Below are positions 6,936 through 16,355 of a stretch of 64,000 bases of DNA, piece by piece. The notes beneath the pieces are model-generated. The model searched no databases. It had not been told where the DNA came from and saw only the letters and a list, made by a program, of their open reading frames with translations. The first letter of the stretch is position 1. Each line of letters starts with the position of its first letter. Source of the DNA: UBA3941 sp002385665 (GTDB lineage Bacteria > Bacillota > Clostridia > Caldicoprobacterales > UBA3941); contig JBMNFJ010000007.1 of NCBI GenBank assembly GCA_050949255.1, forward strand, positions 5,443-69,442, given 5' to 3'. The translations under genes were made by a program, and so were the position numbers.

Positions 6936-9548
6936 TCAGCCGGTATAGGCCCTCCTATAGATTTCCTCCAGTTCTTTGACCAGGGGCATCCTTGGGTTGG
7001 CGGTGGTGCATTGATCCTCGAAGGCTTTATCGGCCAAAGTTTCCACCTTTGCTTCGAAGGCATCCCTGGAGATACCGCACTCGGCAATGGTGGAGGGCAT
7101 ATCCAGCTCCTTCATAAGATCCCTGACAGCCTTCACCAAGCTGGCTACACCTTCTTCCGTAGTGGATGCGGGAAGCCCTAAATACTTTGCAATCTCTGCA
7201 TACTTTTCATCTGCGATATAATGCTCGTATTTGGGGAAGGATGTGAACTTGGTGGGCTTTTGTGCATTATACTCTATTACATAGGGCAGCAGTATGGCAT
7301 TGGCCCTGCCGTGGGGTATATTAAACTCGCCTCCCAGCTTGTGAGCCATGCTGTGATTGATACCCAGGAAGGCATTGGTAAAGGCCATACCGGCTATGCA
7401 GGAAGCGTTATGCATCTTTTCCCTTGCCCGCCTGTCGGATCCATCCCTATAGGCTCTTGGCAGATACTCAAATACCAGTTGGATAGCCTTCATAGCCATA
7501 GCATCGGTATAATCCGAGGCCATAACGGAAACATAGGCTTCTATGGCATGGGTTAGTACGTCCATCCCCGTATCCGCGGTGATTCTTGAGGGCACCGTCA
7601 TAACAAAATCCGGGTCTATGATGGCCACATCAGGGGTCAGCTCATAGTCTGCCAGGGGGTATTTGGTATTCTTTTCATTGTCGCTGATTACGGTAAAGGA
7701 GGTGACCTCCGAACCCGTACCCGATGTGGTGGGAATTGCCACCATCCTGGCCTTCCGTCCCAGTTTGGGGAACTTGTAGGTCCGCTTCCTTATATCCATG
7801 AACTTAAGCCTTAGGGCTGTAAAGTCGGTCTCCGGGTATTCGTAGAAGAGCCACATTGCCTTGGCGGCATCCATGGCCGAACCGCCACCCAGGGCTATGA
7901 TGACATCGGGCTTGAACTCGTTCATCTCGGCGGTTCCCCGTTTTACGGTCTCGATGGAGGGATCCGGCTCCACCTGGGAAAAGATCCTGCTGTGAACATA
8001 ATCCCTTCGCTTTCTTAGATAATACAGAACCCTGTCCACATAGCCCAGTTCCACCATAGCGGGGTCTGTGACTATAAAGGCCCTGCTGATGTCCGGCATC
8101 TTCTCCAGATACTGGGTAGAACCCGATTCAAAGTAAACCCTCTGGGGGATTCTAAACCACTGCATGTTGACCCTCCTCCTGGCTACCCTCTTCTTGTTTA
8201 TGAGGTTAACCGCTGATACGTTGGATGTGGTGGAGTTGTTGCCAAAGGATCCGCACCCCAGGGTTAGGGACGGCATGTTGGTATTGTAAATATCCCCTAT
8301 GGCTCCATGGGTAGAAGGTGAATTTACTATGAGGCGTCCTGCCTTTATGCGCTCTGAGAACAGGTCGATCACCTTCTCGTCCTCCGAATGGATAACTGCG
8401 GAGTGTCCCATGCCGCCAAAGGCCACCATCTCTTCAGCCCGCCTTATACCCTCTTCGTATCCTTCCACTATATACAGGGCCAGTACCGGGCTCAGTTTCT
8501 CACGGGACAGGGGATAGTTTGGCCCCACCCCGTCTATAGGGGCTACCAGTATCTTGGTATCTCTGGGGACTTCCACCCCGGCCATCTTCGCTATATCATA
8601 GGCTGACTGTCCGACGACTACCGGATTGACTGCGCCCTTTTCCTTGTTTATTACTACATCCTCAACCTTCCTTAGTTCCTCATCGTATAGGAAATAGCAG
8701 GCGTTCTCCTTCATAAATTCTATGGCCTCGTCTGCAATCTCCCTGTCAAGTATGACCGCCTGTTCGGAAGCGCAGATCATACCATTGTCAAAGCTCTTGG
8801 ACAGGATAAGATCCGTTACGGCCCTTTTAATCTCGGCGGTCTTTTCAATATAGCAGGGCACATTTCCGGGGCCTACTCCAAGGGCGGGTTTGCCTGTGCT
8901 GTATGCGGACTTCACCATTCCGGAGCCTCCTGTGGCCAGGATAAGGTTAACACCGGGATGGCTCATCAAGGTCCGGGTAGCCTCCAGGGAAGGGGTCTCT
9001 ATCCATTGGATGCAATCCTTTGGTGCACCCTCGGCCACAGCTGCCTCCAGCATAACCCTGGCCGCCTCGCTGCTGCATTTTTGGGCTGATGGATGGAAAG
9101 CAAAGATAATGGGATTGCGGGTCTTTATGGATATCAAAGCCTTAAACATGGTGGTGGAAGTCGGGTTGGTCACAGGAGTAACCCCCGCTATAACTCCCAC
9201 TGGCTCTGCAACCTCTACATATCCTTCCAATTCATTTTCATCAATAATGCCCACGGTCTTTTCATACTTTATGCTGTGGTAGATATACTCCGTGGCAAAG
9301 AGGTTCTTTACGATCTTATCCTCGTAGACACCCCTTTTGGTCTCCTCTATGGCCATCCTGGCCAGCCTCATATGCTGGTCCAGACCGGCCATTGCCATCG
9401 CCTTTACAATGCGATCCACCTGCTCCTGCTCCATGGTCATAAACTGGGCCAGGGCCTGGGAGGCCTTATCCACTAAGGCATCGATGGTTCCTTTTATATC
9501 AAGATTGTCTGTGTTAGCTTTAACCGTCTTCTTAACCTCACCTTTCAT
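6936..9548 (-). CDS. adhE: Bifunctional acetaldehyde-CoA/alcohol dehydrogenase
   Basis: An 870-residue two-domain AdhE that reduces acetyl-CoA to acetaldehyde and then ethanol, oxidizing two NADH. The N-terminal aldehyde dehydrogenase half carries the catalytic Cys in GMICASEQ; the C-terminal iron alcohol dehydrogenase half has GGGSAMDAAK, the metal ligands in THAIEAY and the NHSMAHKLGG...PHGRANA stretch. The length is normal, and both active sites are intact. AdhE usually forms cytoplasmic spirosomes. ATG 9548 follows GGGAGG. The long AT-rich upstream region has Rex-like sites, so induction by a high NADH/NAD ratio is expected. It is the main sign of a fermentative, ethanol-forming metabolism. 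Confidence 0.97.
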   Translation of the reverse strand: MKGEVKKTVKANTDNLDIKGTIDALVDKASQALAQFMTMEQEQVDRIVKAMAMAGLDQHMRLARMAIEETKRGVYEDKIVKNLFATEYIYHSIKYEKTVGIIDENELEGYVEVAEPVGVIAGVTPVTNPTSTTMFKALISIKTRNPIIFAFHPSAQKCSSEAARVMLEAAVAEGAPKDCIQWIETPSLEATRTLMSHPGVNLILATGGSGMVKSAYSTGKPALGVGPGNVPCYIEKTAEIKRAVTDLILSKSFDNGMICASEQAVILDREIADEAIEFMKENACYFLYDEELRKVEDVVINKEKGAVNPVVVGQSAYDIAKMAGVEVPRDTKILVAPIDGVGPNYPLSREKLSPVLALYIVEGYEEGIRRAEEMVAFGGMGHSAVIHSEDEKVIDLFSERIKAGRLIVNSPSTHGAIGDIYNTNMPSLTLGCGSFGNNSTTSNVSAVNLINKKRVARRRVNMQWFRIPQRVYFESGSTQYLEKMPDISRAFIVTDPAMVELGYVDRVLYYLRKRRDYVHSRIFSQVEPDPSIETVKRGTAEMNEFKPDVIIALGGGSAMDAAKAMWLFYEYPETDFTALRLKFMDIRKRTYKFPKLGRKARMVAIPTTSGTGSEVTSFTVISDNEKNTKYPLADYELTPDVAIIDPDFVMTVPSRITADTGMDVLTHAIEAYVSVMASDYTDAMAMKAIQLVFEYLPRAYRDGSDRRAREKMHNASCIAGMAFTNAFLGINHSMAHKLGGEFNIPHGRANAILLPYVIEYNAQKPTKFTSFPKYEHYIADEKYAEIAKYLGLPASTTEEGVASLVKAVRDLMKELDMPSTIAECGISRDAFEAKVETLADKAFEDQCTTANPRMPLVKELEEIYRRAYTG

Positions 9549-9648
9549 CTATTTTCCTCCCTATAAAAAATTTAAAAATTTATATTTACGGGATTTTTTT
9601 AATACCCGTAATTTTTCCAATCAAACGTCCTATAGACTTGTTAAATAA

Positions 9649-9825
9649 TTGTTAAATATTTAACTATGTTTATTAAAAAATAAATCTCTCCTATATGTTT
9701 TTAATTAGTTACCTTAACCGATCCTGTATAATAAGCCATAATTCGACCAAGTTCTCATCCTTATTGCCAATCGTTCTCAACTCTAATGGCAAGTTTATTA
9801 TATGTTATTGTTAAATATTTGTCAA
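9649..9825 (-). promoter_or_regulatory. adhE upstream region with two Rex-like operators
   Basis: TTGTTAAATATTTAACTA (9649-9666) differs at one position from the Rex palindrome TTGTTAA-N4-TTAACAA. A half site overlaps it at 9639. A second, weaker site, TTGTTAAATATTTGTCAA, is at 9808-9825. Rex represses adhE in Clostridia until NADH builds up. Apart from these sites, the 460-bp gap (9549-10006) is AT-rich with no gene visible. Binding is inference from consensus. Confidence 0.65.
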
Positions 9826-10006
9826 TACGTATTTTGAAATTATTTTCAAATATTTCACTGTAAACTATTTGCGCTCTTGCTATGCCTATCCCTCCGGCTG
9901 TACCCCTGGCCGCTTAAAATGATTAAGTTCCTTTAGTCAATAGTGTGAAACAATTCCCAAATAGTTACGTCTTAATAGTTGGACGAAAAATATGGGGGGT
10001 ATTGCT

Positions 10007-11284
10007 GTGATTAGACATATCTGCATTCTTCTTTGTATAACTATGGTTTTGGGAATGGTTGCAGGCTGTTCCACCAAGCCTTCCGCCAATCCTGATCTGG
10101 ATAACAGTGCAAAAGATAAGGCGAAACCTGATAGCAAGAGCGCTGATTTGCTCCATGATACAGGAAAGATTAATAAGGATGTGGTCAGAGGTAATATGGA
10201 TTTTGCCTTTAATATCTTCAGACAATTTAACAGGGAAGACAGGGAGAATAATATCTTTATCTCCCCCTTAAGCATCTCTACGGTACTGGCTATGACCTAC
10301 CAGGGTGCCCAGGGTGCAACAAGGGAATCCATGGCCAGGGCTCTTGGATACTCGGGCATCGATATAAGCGTACTAAATGAGAGCTATAAGAACCTGTTGC
10401 GCCATTTGATGAAGCTGGACGAAAAGATCCAGCTAAATATAGAAAATTCTGTTTGGATCAGGGACGGCGAACCTGTTGAAGAAGATTTTCTCACAGTTAA
10501 TAAGGATATATTCCGTGCCCAGGTAGAAACCCTGGATTTCTCCAATGACCAGGCTATAGAGGTAATTAATGAATGGGTATCACATGCTACCAACGGAAAA
10601 ATAAATAAAATCCTTGAGCCTCCTATAGCACCTGAAACAATCATGTACCTTATTAATGCAATCTATTTTAATGGGGACTGGAGTGAAAAATTCGACAAGG
10701 ACAGGACCTTTAAATCCCGCTTCCATTCCGGTGGCGGCAGCCTTCAGGATGTTATGATGATGAGCCGGGAAGGACGGATCCAATACGGACAGGGTGAAGA
10801 TTTTATAGCTGTCAGGTTGCCCTATGGAAAGGAAAATACGGCAATGTATTGTGTACTGCCAAAGGGTGAATTGCCCATCAATGATTTTATAGAAGGCCTG
10901 GATGGGGAGAAATGGGAAGCTATCAGGGAAAGTATAGCTGAAAGGAATGACGTTAAGCTTAATCTCCCCCGCTTCAAAATGGAGTACGGAATTAAGAGCC
11001 TTAAGGAAAGCCTGACAAGCCTGGGTATGGGCAATACCTTCACCACTGGCGCCGATTTTTCCGGCATACGGGGAGACCTTTGTATAAGCGATGTCCTTCA
11101 CAAGGCCATTATCGAGGTCAATGAAGAGGGCAGTGAAGCCGCAGCCGTAACAGCGGTGGATATGGTGGTGACAGCCGTAGTCGAGCCCATCGAATTCATC
11201 GCGGACAGACCATTTTTCTTTGCCATTGTTGATGATATAACCGGCACAATACTGTTTATGGGTAAAGCTTATGATTTGGATTAG
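10007..11284 (+). CDS. Lipoprotein serpin (serine protease inhibitor)
   Basis: A serpin of about 425 residues on a lipoprotein signal peptide (lipobox GMVAGC). Family marks are NIFISPLSISTVLAMTYQGA near the N-terminus, YLINAIYFNGDW in the middle, and the hinge EVNEEGSEAAAVTA before the reactive loop, followed by ADRPFFFAIVDD. The small-residue hinge marks an inhibitory serpin. Counting from the hinge puts P1 at Thr and P1' at Ala, which suggests elastase- or subtilisin-like targets. It would sit on the cell surface, protecting envelope proteins or extracellular enzymes. GTG 10007 is chosen because GGGGGG (9994-9999) precedes it; ATG 9992 is in frame but lacks a site. Confidence 0.93.
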   Translation: MIRHICILLCITMVLGMVAGCSTKPSANPDLDNSAKDKAKPDSKSADLLHDTGKINKDVVRGNMDFAFNIFRQFNREDRENNIFISPLSISTVLAMTYQGAQGATRESMARALGYSGIDISVLNESYKNLLRHLMKLDEKIQLNIENSVWIRDGEPVEEDFLTVNKDIFRAQVETLDFSNDQAIEVINEWVSHATNGKINKILEPPIAPETIMYLINAIYFNGDWSEKFDKDRTFKSRFHSGGGSLQDVMMMSREGRIQYGQGEDFIAVRLPYGKENTAMYCVLPKGELPINDFIEGLDGEKWEAIRESIAERNDVKLNLPRFKMEYGIKSLKESLTSLGMGNTFTTGADFSGIRGDLCISDVLHKAIIEVNEEGSEAAAVTAVDMVVTAVVEPIEFIADRPFFFAIVDDITGTILFMGKAYDLD

Positions 11285-11343
11285 GCACTGATTTGCTCCG
11301 TTAAAATATGGCAGAAAGACCTATATTTTGTTTGTCGAACAAG

Positions 11344-11431
11344 TTGTCTATTTGGGACATGTTGTGTATAATAAAATAGTGGAAACAATTTCATGCAGAG
11401 GGACACATGGAAGCCTTTTCCTTGTGTCTCT
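11344..11431 (+). promoter_or_regulatory. Sigma-A promoter and leader hairpin of the isomerase/permease/oxidoreductase operon
   Basis: TTGTCT (11344-11349) and TATAAT (11367-11372) are 17 bases apart. The predicted leader is about 225 bases and carries an imperfect hairpin at 11397-11431 (GGACACATGGAAG facing CCTTGTGTC). The hairpin has no T-run, so it may be regulatory, or it may end read-through from the serpin. Nothing else is seen between 11285 and 11604. Confidence 0.6.
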
Positions 11432-11604
11432 ATATTCGATATACTAATCATTTTATTTCATCCCAGTAAGCACCATTGTTGATCTTAAAAACCTATGCCC
11501 CTCTCGATAGATTATGGAGGAAGATTAATCAGGCACCTTTGTCACTTCATGTTCTTCATAAAGGTGATTTAATCCATATAAAATCAATACAGGAGGATGA
11601 GCAT

Positions 11605-12450
11605 ATGAGCAATTCAACCAGAGCTATCAACAGTCTGCCCCCGGGATGGGGAGAAAACGAGCAACCAGTGGTAGAAACGAAATTGCCCCTTGCCGCCCAA
11701 CTTTTCACTGTGGCGGATATGATGTCAAAGGATCTTCGGGGGACCTTGAAGCTGGTAAAGGAGGCCGGCTATGACGGAGTGGAATTTGCCGGCGGGCTGA
11801 AGTTTACCGCTCAGGAAATCCGCTATGCCCTTGATGAAGCCGGGCTGCAGATTGTGGGATGGCATACACCATGGGAATACCTGTCTCCGAACAACATCTA
11901 TTCCACCATCACCTATAACAAGGTACTGGGCAATCAGTTCATTATCGTTCCCTGGATGCCGGATGAGACCCTCTACACCCGTGAAAGCTGCCTGAAGTTT
12001 GCAGCCGAGTTGACCTGGGTCTCCGATGTTCTGGGCATGCATGGAATGGTTACGGGCTACCACAATCATGCAACGGAGTTCCGTCCCACCGACGACACCG
12101 GGGAGCTACCCTGGGACATCATCGCCCAAAACACCCCTTCCAATGTCATAATGCAGAACGATATCGGAAACGGTATGCGGGGCGGTGGGGATATGATCGA
12201 AATGCTGAGAAAGTATCCGGGCCGTGGAGTAACGGTACATATGAAACCCTACTCCCCTGAAAGTCGGGACACCTTCTTCGACGACCCCAATTGCACCATC
12301 GACTGGGACGAATACTTTGAGATCGCCCGTAAGGAAGCAGGAGTCCGCTGGTACATCGTGGAATACATGAACAATATTCGTTACCCCAACGATCCCATTG
12401 CTGCCCTTGCCGCTTCGGCAGAATGGTTCAGGAGCCGAAACGGAAGATAA
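11605..12450 (+). CDS. Sugar phosphate isomerase/epimerase-like TIM barrel
   Basis: A 281-residue AP-endonuclease-2-type TIM barrel. Metal-site features include GWHTPWEY, GYHNHATEF, QNDIGN, VHMKPY and the late Glu in YIVEYMN, as in xylose-isomerase-like enzymes and the 3-keto-sugar lyase group. The reaction is therefore isomerization, epimerization or beta-elimination on a sugar; the exact one is not readable. ATG 11605 follows AGGAGGATG; the open frame extends further upstream without a ribosome site. It heads a four-gene plus-strand cluster with an MFS permease, a Gfo/Idh/MocA enzyme and another TIM barrel. Confidence 0.85.
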   Translation: MSNSTRAINSLPPGWGENEQPVVETKLPLAAQLFTVADMMSKDLRGTLKLVKEAGYDGVEFAGGLKFTAQEIRYALDEAGLQIVGWHTPWEYLSPNNIYSTITYNKVLGNQFIIVPWMPDETLYTRESCLKFAAELTWVSDVLGMHGMVTGYHNHATEFRPTDDTGELPWDIIAQNTPSNVIMQNDIGNGMRGGGDMIEMLRKYPGRGVTVHMKPYSPESRDTFFDDPNCTIDWDEYFEIARKEAGVRWYIVEYMNNIRYPNDPIAALAASAEWFRSRNGR

Positions 12451-12556
12451 GGCTTTAACTTCAACCGACCAATCCTTTATTTTATGATACCTATTGCGTC
12501 TTTTGCCTATAACTTTCTTTTGCTATCAGTATATAAACGATAAGGAGCTAATTAGG

Positions 12557-13813
12557 TTGACACAAAATAATGTTAATGATTTACCGTCGGAAGATAAGTT
12601 GCGTGAAAATCAATCAACGTTACAGTTTGTTAAATATGCTGCACTTAACTTTGTCTTTTATATTACAGTCTCACTGGGAGGCTATATCACCGTATTCCTT
12701 GAATCCATCGGATTTAATCCCCAGCAGGTCGGGGTTGTAACGGCACTTAATTCCGGTGTGGCTGTCTTTTCCTCACCTTTTTGGGGCATGCTGGGGGATA
12801 AAATGCGTTCCCTCAAAAAGGTGCTCAACTTCATTCTTATCGCAAGCGCTATTCTGTTTGCCCTTATACCCCTTACAAGTGGGGTTAGTATCTGGGGAAT
12901 ATCCTTCTTATTCTTCCTGATACCTGTCACAATGTTCTTCAATAGGCCTCTCATGTCCCTTGTGGACAATTGGGTATTGGACAATGCCAGCAGGGAAAAG
13001 CTCAATTACGGTGCATTGCGCTCCTTTGGCGCCCTTAGCTACGCCCTTGCCAGCTTTGCCCTTGGATTTATCCTACCGAAAACCGGGGTGGAATTTGCCT
13101 TCTATGCAAATGCGGTTTTTACCCTCCCGGTTCTCTTAATGATCCTGTTCACAAAAACGGCCAATGACCAGGCCGCCGGCAAAAAGTCTCTCAAGTTTAG
13201 TGAAATGCAGTTTAGCAAGATATTCAAAAACTACTACCTGATAACATACATAATTTTCACTGCATTTCAAAGAGTCCCCTTTCACTGCTCCATGACCTTT
13301 CTTCCCTTTCTTGTTACCGCTGTAGGGGGAGATCCCGCCAAGATGGGCATTATCATGGCTGTAAGGGCCTTTGCGGAAATACCCATGATGCTGCTTCTAA
13401 AACCCCTCCGGCAAAGGCTACCGCTGTACTACATCATTATAATTGCATCCAGCCTTTTTGTTGCGGAATGCGTCCTGCTTTTCTTCGTCGATAGCTTTGC
13501 CATGATTGTCCTTGTATCGGTGCTTCATGGAATTGGAAACGGGTTTATGTTGCCTACCAGTATCAGCTATGTCTTTTTCCTTGCTCCGGACAATCTTAAA
13601 ACCACTTCCCAAACCCTCCTTGCATCAACCAACTCCATCGCCGGGGTTCTGGGGGGAGTTCTCGGAGGTGCCCTCATAACCTTACTGGGCATCAAGCAAT
13701 TCTATCTGGTAATTGGCCTTTCGATGCTGGTCATCCTTGTCCTGTATCTGTTGAGTTTTCCTTTTGGGGAAAAGGTTCTTGGCATAAAGCGCCCCGGTTT
13801 GAGTCTTTATTAA
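12557..13813 (+). CDS. MFS sugar/glycoside transporter
   Basis: A 418-residue permease with about 12 membrane segments, MFS_1-like. GMLGDKMRSLKKV is the loop signature, and PLMSLVDNWVLDNASREKLNYGALRSFGALSYA is the region shared with the permease at 5365-6594. TTG 12557 follows AAGGAGC at good spacing. It lies between a TIM-barrel isomerase and a Gfo/Idh/MocA oxidoreductase and probably imports their substrate. A weak GC-rich hairpin with TTTT (13838-13856) follows and may reduce read-through. Confidence 0.86.
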   Translation: MTQNNVNDLPSEDKLRENQSTLQFVKYAALNFVFYITVSLGGYITVFLESIGFNPQQVGVVTALNSGVAVFSSPFWGMLGDKMRSLKKVLNFILIASAILFALIPLTSGVSIWGISFLFFLIPVTMFFNRPLMSLVDNWVLDNASREKLNYGALRSFGALSYALASFALGFILPKTGVEFAFYANAVFTLPVLLMILFTKTANDQAAGKKSLKFSEMQFSKIFKNYYLITYIIFTAFQRVPFHCSMTFLPFLVTAVGGDPAKMGIIMAVRAFAEIPMMLLLKPLRQRLPLYYIIIIASSLFVAECVLLFFVDSFAMIVLVSVLHGIGNGFMLPTSISYVFFLAPDNLKTTSQTLLASTNSIAGVLGGVLGGALITLLGIKQFYLVIGLSMLVILVLYLLSFPFGEKVLGIKRPGLSLY

Positions 13814-13837
13814 GTCGGATATAAGCACATGTGAAAG

Positions 13838-13856
13838 CCCGGCTCCGGCCGGTTTT
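13838..13856 (+). terminator. Weak GC-rich terminator-like hairpin
   Basis: Five-base arms CCGGC and GCCGG with a 4-base loop are followed by TTTT, between the permease and the oxidoreductase. The short stem suggests partial termination at most. Confidence 0.4.
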
Positions 13857-13885
13857 CGAATAAAAGTATCATAGGGGGTAATACA

Positions 13886-15085
13886 ATGGAATGGAAACCT
13901 AGAAAGAAGCCAAAAGAGGTTCGAATCGCCTTTATAGGCACCGGTATTCAACAGCGTTCTCATATGAGGGTCTACCAAAACATACCCGGTGTAAAGTTCG
14001 TTGCCGCATGCGATATCATTGAGGAAAAGCTCAACGAATTCTGCGATGATTATAATATCGAGCACCGCTATTTAGACTATCGTAAGATGCTGGAGAGAGA
14101 CGATATCGACGCTGTGGATGTAACGGTTCATAACAACTTGCACCTTCCCCTGGTCCTTGATGTACTTCGTTCCGGTAAACACTGCTACTGCGAGAAGCCC
14201 ATGGCAGGGTCCTTTGCCGATGCAGTCACCATGTACAAGGCCAGCGAAGACTATGGCAAGATGCTGCACATCCAGCTGGGACGTATATATGACGCCGCAA
14301 CCGTTGCCGCAAAGGATCTTATAGATGCCGGTAAGCTGGGCAAGATCTATCATGCCCGCTCCTATGGCTACCGTCGCCGTGGCCGTCCCTACGTTGACGG
14401 ATATGCCGAAAAGGAATTTGACCAGTCATGGATAGCCCAGCACGGTGCCCTGTTTGACATGGGGGTTTATCATATCTCCCAGCTCCTCTACCTCATGGGC
14501 CTGCCGAAACTTGAAAGGGTAACGGGCAAGGTATACCAGGAGTTGGATATGGACCCCGTCCGCAGGGAGATAAGCCAATTCGACGTAGAAGAGCTTGGTG
14601 TAGGTTTTGCCTACTATGAGAATGACCTGACCCTTGATATCATTGAATCCTGGGCGATCCACGGCGGTCCCTTCCCGCCCTCCTCCATCTATGGTTCCAA
14701 AGGCGGCATATCCCTTGGCGGCGGCTTTGGTCCTCCCAGTGCAGACCCAATGGAAAATGCTTTCACCTTCTATGATGAAGAGCTGGGTTATCCCAGGGTA
14801 ATCAAGCTGGACCTTCAGGCAGAGATTGGTCGACGGGCTCAAGTGGATCCCAACTACCATCACTATGTCAATTCCCAGGCCCATTGGATAGCTGCTCTCC
14901 GCGGCGAGTGTGAGCTGCTCCCCACAAAGGATATAGCTCTTGAAACCATGCGGGTCAGTGAAGGGCTCTTCCTCTCCAGCACGCTGGGTAGGGAAATCTA
15001 CGCCGATGAAATCTCAACCCTCTCCAAATCTACTGCCCTGAGAACCCAGGAGACTCCGTTTGGTACCCTGAAATATGATTTCTGA
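13886..15085 (+). CDS. Gfo/Idh/MocA-family oxidoreductase
   Basis: A 399-residue NAD(P)-dependent dehydrogenase. The N-terminal Rossmann fold has IAFIGTGIQQRSHMRVY, then HCYCEKPMAGS with the family EKP catalytic lysine motif; the C-terminal domain carries the substrate site (GALFDMGVYHISQLLYLMG with the conserved His). Members oxidize or reduce a sugar hydroxyl, often at C3. Flanking TIM-barrel genes suggest oxidation of a glycoside to a 3-keto form followed by isomerization or elimination. ATG 13886 follows AGGGGG. A strong terminator follows, which sets it apart from the last gene of the cluster. Confidence 0.9.
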   Translation: MEWKPRKKPKEVRIAFIGTGIQQRSHMRVYQNIPGVKFVAACDIIEEKLNEFCDDYNIEHRYLDYRKMLERDDIDAVDVTVHNNLHLPLVLDVLRSGKHCYCEKPMAGSFADAVTMYKASEDYGKMLHIQLGRIYDAATVAAKDLIDAGKLGKIYHARSYGYRRRGRPYVDGYAEKEFDQSWIAQHGALFDMGVYHISQLLYLMGLPKLERVTGKVYQELDMDPVRREISQFDVEELGVGFAYYENDLTLDIIESWAIHGGPFPPSSIYGSKGGISLGGGFGPPSADPMENAFTFYDEELGYPRVIKLDLQAEIGRRAQVDPNYHHYVNSQAHWIAALRGECELLPTKDIALETMRVSEGLFLSSTLGREIYADEISTLSKSTALRTQETPFGTLKYDF

Positions 15086-15097
15086 TTCATAGGTTGA

Positions 15098-15154
15098 CCA
15101 CCCACGGATATAGCCGGAACAAACAACGTAAGCCTATATCCGTGGGTGGTTCTT
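15098..15154 (+). terminator. Strong rho-independent terminator
   Basis: Sixteen-base perfect arms (15098-15113 and 15134-15149; CCACCCACGGATATAG and its complement) are followed by TTCTTTT. It ends the oxidoreductase transcript ahead of the next TIM-barrel gene, which implies that gene is partly uncoupled. Confidence 0.85.
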
Positions 15155-15205
15155 TTACTGCAAGGTATGTTTAAGATAGTAGTGAATAGTGAAGGGGGAA
15201 TCATT

Positions 15206-16057
15206 ATGAATAAAAAGCTTTCCATCATGGGTTATTCATTTCACGGACTTCTCTCGGAGGGACGCACCGATATTTTTCACTTTATGGAAATGGTAAAAAA
15301 CCGTTACCGGGTCGATGCGGTTGACATCTGGAGCGGTTTCGTACCCGAATCCCTGCTCAATGAAGAATCCGCCAAAAGGATAAAAAAATCTCTCGATGAA
15401 TTGGGATTGGTTGTAGCCAACCTCTGCATCGACGGCCCCTATGTACCCTGGGCCCCTACCGCAGAAGAGATTGAAGGCAACCGCGAGCGCATGCTGAGAT
15501 TTATCGACTTTGCCACAGTCATAGGTGCCAGGACTATCCGTGTAGACTTCTGTCCCTGGGGTACAGGCGGTGAAATGCCACCCGAGGCTTTTGACATCAT
15601 CGTTGAACGCTACCGGGAATATGCTGAGATCTGCTACAGCAGGGGCATGAAAATCGGTCCGGAGAACCATTTCGGCTGGGACAACACTCCAAAGTATCTT
15701 AAGGCGGTAAAGGATGCCGTCAACCATCCCGGCTACGGCCATCTCTTCCACTTCACAAATTTCCAGGAAGAGCCGGAACTGGGCAGGGAAATAGCCATGT
15801 CCTATGTCATGCATACCCATGTGCCCCCATACACGATCATGTCCGGTGTAGCCAAGGATCATATGAGGGATCTTATCAAGGCCGGATATGACGGCTATTG
15901 GGGTGTTGAGATCGGATCGGATATACATTGTTTTGAGCGGCTGGCCTGGCATCTGGCCTGCATCAATATCATCCTGGCTGAGCTTGAGGAAGAGCTGGAG
16001 GGTAGCGGTAAGATTGTGGATTTCCTGACGGATATAGTCAAGCCCAGGGGCAGATAA
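15206..16057 (+). CDS. Sugar phosphate isomerase/epimerase-like TIM barrel
   Basis: A 283-residue TIM barrel of the xylose-isomerase-like superfamily. Visible features are SIMGYSFHG, VANLCIDGPY, IRVDFCPWG, GPENHFGWDN (metal-site Glu), MHTHVPPY and WGVEIGSD with the last acidic ligand. The substrate is unknown. ATG 15206 follows GAAGGGGG. It lies after a strong terminator but in the same direction as the oxidoreductase, so it may have its own promoter. It ends with a good terminator at 16157-16190. Confidence 0.83.
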   Translation: MNKKLSIMGYSFHGLLSEGRTDIFHFMEMVKNRYRVDAVDIWSGFVPESLLNEESAKRIKKSLDELGLVVANLCIDGPYVPWAPTAEEIEGNRERMLRFIDFATVIGARTIRVDFCPWGTGGEMPPEAFDIIVERYREYAEICYSRGMKIGPENHFGWDNTPKYLKAVKDAVNHPGYGHLFHFTNFQEEPELGREIAMSYVMHTHVPPYTIMSGVAKDHMRDLIKAGYDGYWGVEIGSDIHCFERLAWHLACINIILAELEEELEGSGKIVDFLTDIVKPRGR

Positions 16058-16156
16058 GCCTCTTCTGTCTTCCCAGCTATAGCAGTAGGCTGTTTTGAAA
16101 CCTTTAGGCCGGATATTGGAATAACTAATAGCATGATGCTTATAGAATGATATCAT

Positions 16157-16190
16157 AAAGGGGTATCCCATAATTGGGATGCCCCTTTTA
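16157..16190 (+). terminator. Rho-independent terminator
   Basis: AAGGGGTATCCCA, a 4-base loop, TGGGATGCCCCTT and a short T-run. Closes the plus-strand cluster. Confidence 0.85.
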
Positions 16191-16285
16191 AGCTAACATG
16201 CCCTTCAGAATATTTAGTTCGACTTTACGTACTAGGGTAATGGCTATTCATCGCTCCTTTACATCATCAACATAACGTCATCGTT

Positions 16286-16355
16286 GAAGTTTCAAAAAAA
16301 TCTATTATAGTTTTTATATGGCGAGCGTTAATAGTAATGTATTTTTTGAAACTTC
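16286..16355. repeat. Inverted repeat in a 460-bp intergenic region
   Basis: GAAGTTTCAAAAAA (16286-16299) and its complement TTTTTTGAAACTTC (16342-16355) are 14-base perfect arms around a 42-base centre. The rest of 16058-16522 holds no gene. It may be a remnant of a miniature element or a bidirectional 3'-end structure. Confidence 0.6.
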
